Source: an uncultured Pseudomonadales bacterium
GTDB taxonomy: Bacteria; Pseudomonadota; Gammaproteobacteria; Pseudomonadales; Azotimanducaceae
NCBI GenBank assembly: GCA_958296195.1
Contig: OY282455.1
Coordinates: forward strand, 682,001-746,000
Direction of reading: 5' to 3'
DNA length: 64,000 nt
Shown in pieces: positions 63,911 through 64,000 of the stretch. The notes under the pieces were generated by a model. That model was not told where the DNA came from. It made no database searches and worked only from the letters and a program-made list of their open reading frames with translations. A program made the position numbers and the translations under genes. Every line of letters begins with the position of its first letter. The stretch's first letter is position 1.

Positions 63911-64000
63911 GGCGCTCCCAGTGCTACTGCTCTTTCAACCCGGAGATTATTCATATCATATGACTTTTTACAATGTTGTTTAATCTACTTTTTTAACTAT

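Noticed and set aside
1-64000. CRISPR arrays or insertion sequences
   Set aside because: No regularly spaced direct repeats, transposase-like proteins or inverted-repeat-flanked ORFs were seen on reading.

Overview
The window is GC-rich DNA from a Gram-negative bacterium, most likely a gammaproteobacterium. The evidence is an LPS inner-core block ordered glnE-ilvE-waaF-waaC-waaG-core kinases, the argE-argA pair, a bolA gene, trhO, a TonB receptor and several lipoproteins with a lipobox. The species cannot be named from sequence alone. No integrase, transposase, rRNA or CRISPR array was seen.

Layout. 1-2.9 kb: a purine microsatellite, an ABC exporter and a GntR/FCD regulator. 3.0-15.5 kb: eight co-directional minus-strand genes behind one recognisable promoter at about 15.6 kb. 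In transcription order these are three paralogous, Cys-rich, exported alpha/beta-hydrolase-like proteins, a TonB-dependent receptor, a small lipoprotein, two exported amidohydrolases and a CBM9-like/DUF5916 outer-membrane protein. This reads as an uptake-and-hydrolysis system for an unidentified substrate and is one of the two most novel parts of the window. 15.7-24 kb: housekeeping genes (bolA, trhO, uvrB, a two-subunit 2-oxoacid:ferredoxin oxidoreductase, a DUF547 protein), a RelE/ParE-type toxin-antitoxin pair and a glycosyltransferase fragment. 24-25.6 kb: a hipBA-like module with two matching palindromes upstream. 25.8-30.2 kb: tRNA-Asn, a circularly permuted ATP-grasp/alpha-E pair, and a DNA cytosine methyltransferase whose upstream partner is frameshifted.

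30.4-42.1 kb: LPS core assembly. waaF, waaC and waaG are followed by one 721-residue protein with three kinase-like domains in a row, with ilvE and glnE upstream; a GT-C-like membrane protein converges on the block. 42.3-47 kb: argE, argA, ilvD and an RRM RNA-binding protein.

47.3-62.4 kb: a surface-glycan cluster with a methyltransferase, GT2 and GT4 glycosyltransferases, a radical SAM/SPASM protein, an O-antigen ligase/polymerase with an Ig-like insert, a sulfotransferase, a UbiA-family phosphoribosyltransferase, a DprE1-like oxidase and two very large GT-C-like proteins. UbiA plus DprE1 points to decaprenyl-phosphoryl-arabinose chemistry. A C17 tract lies at the end of the GT2 gene and a G12 tract interrupts the UbiA gene out of frame, so the glycan may be phase variable, although homopolymer sequencing error must be excluded. 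The giant GT-C proteins carry a repeated two-cysteine C-terminal module that I cannot assign to a named family. The 10.5 kb from the radical SAM stop to 62.4 kb is bracketed by imperfect 45-bp direct repeats that are two copies of the same gene 3' end. The window closes with an AAA+/DUF4143 ATPase.
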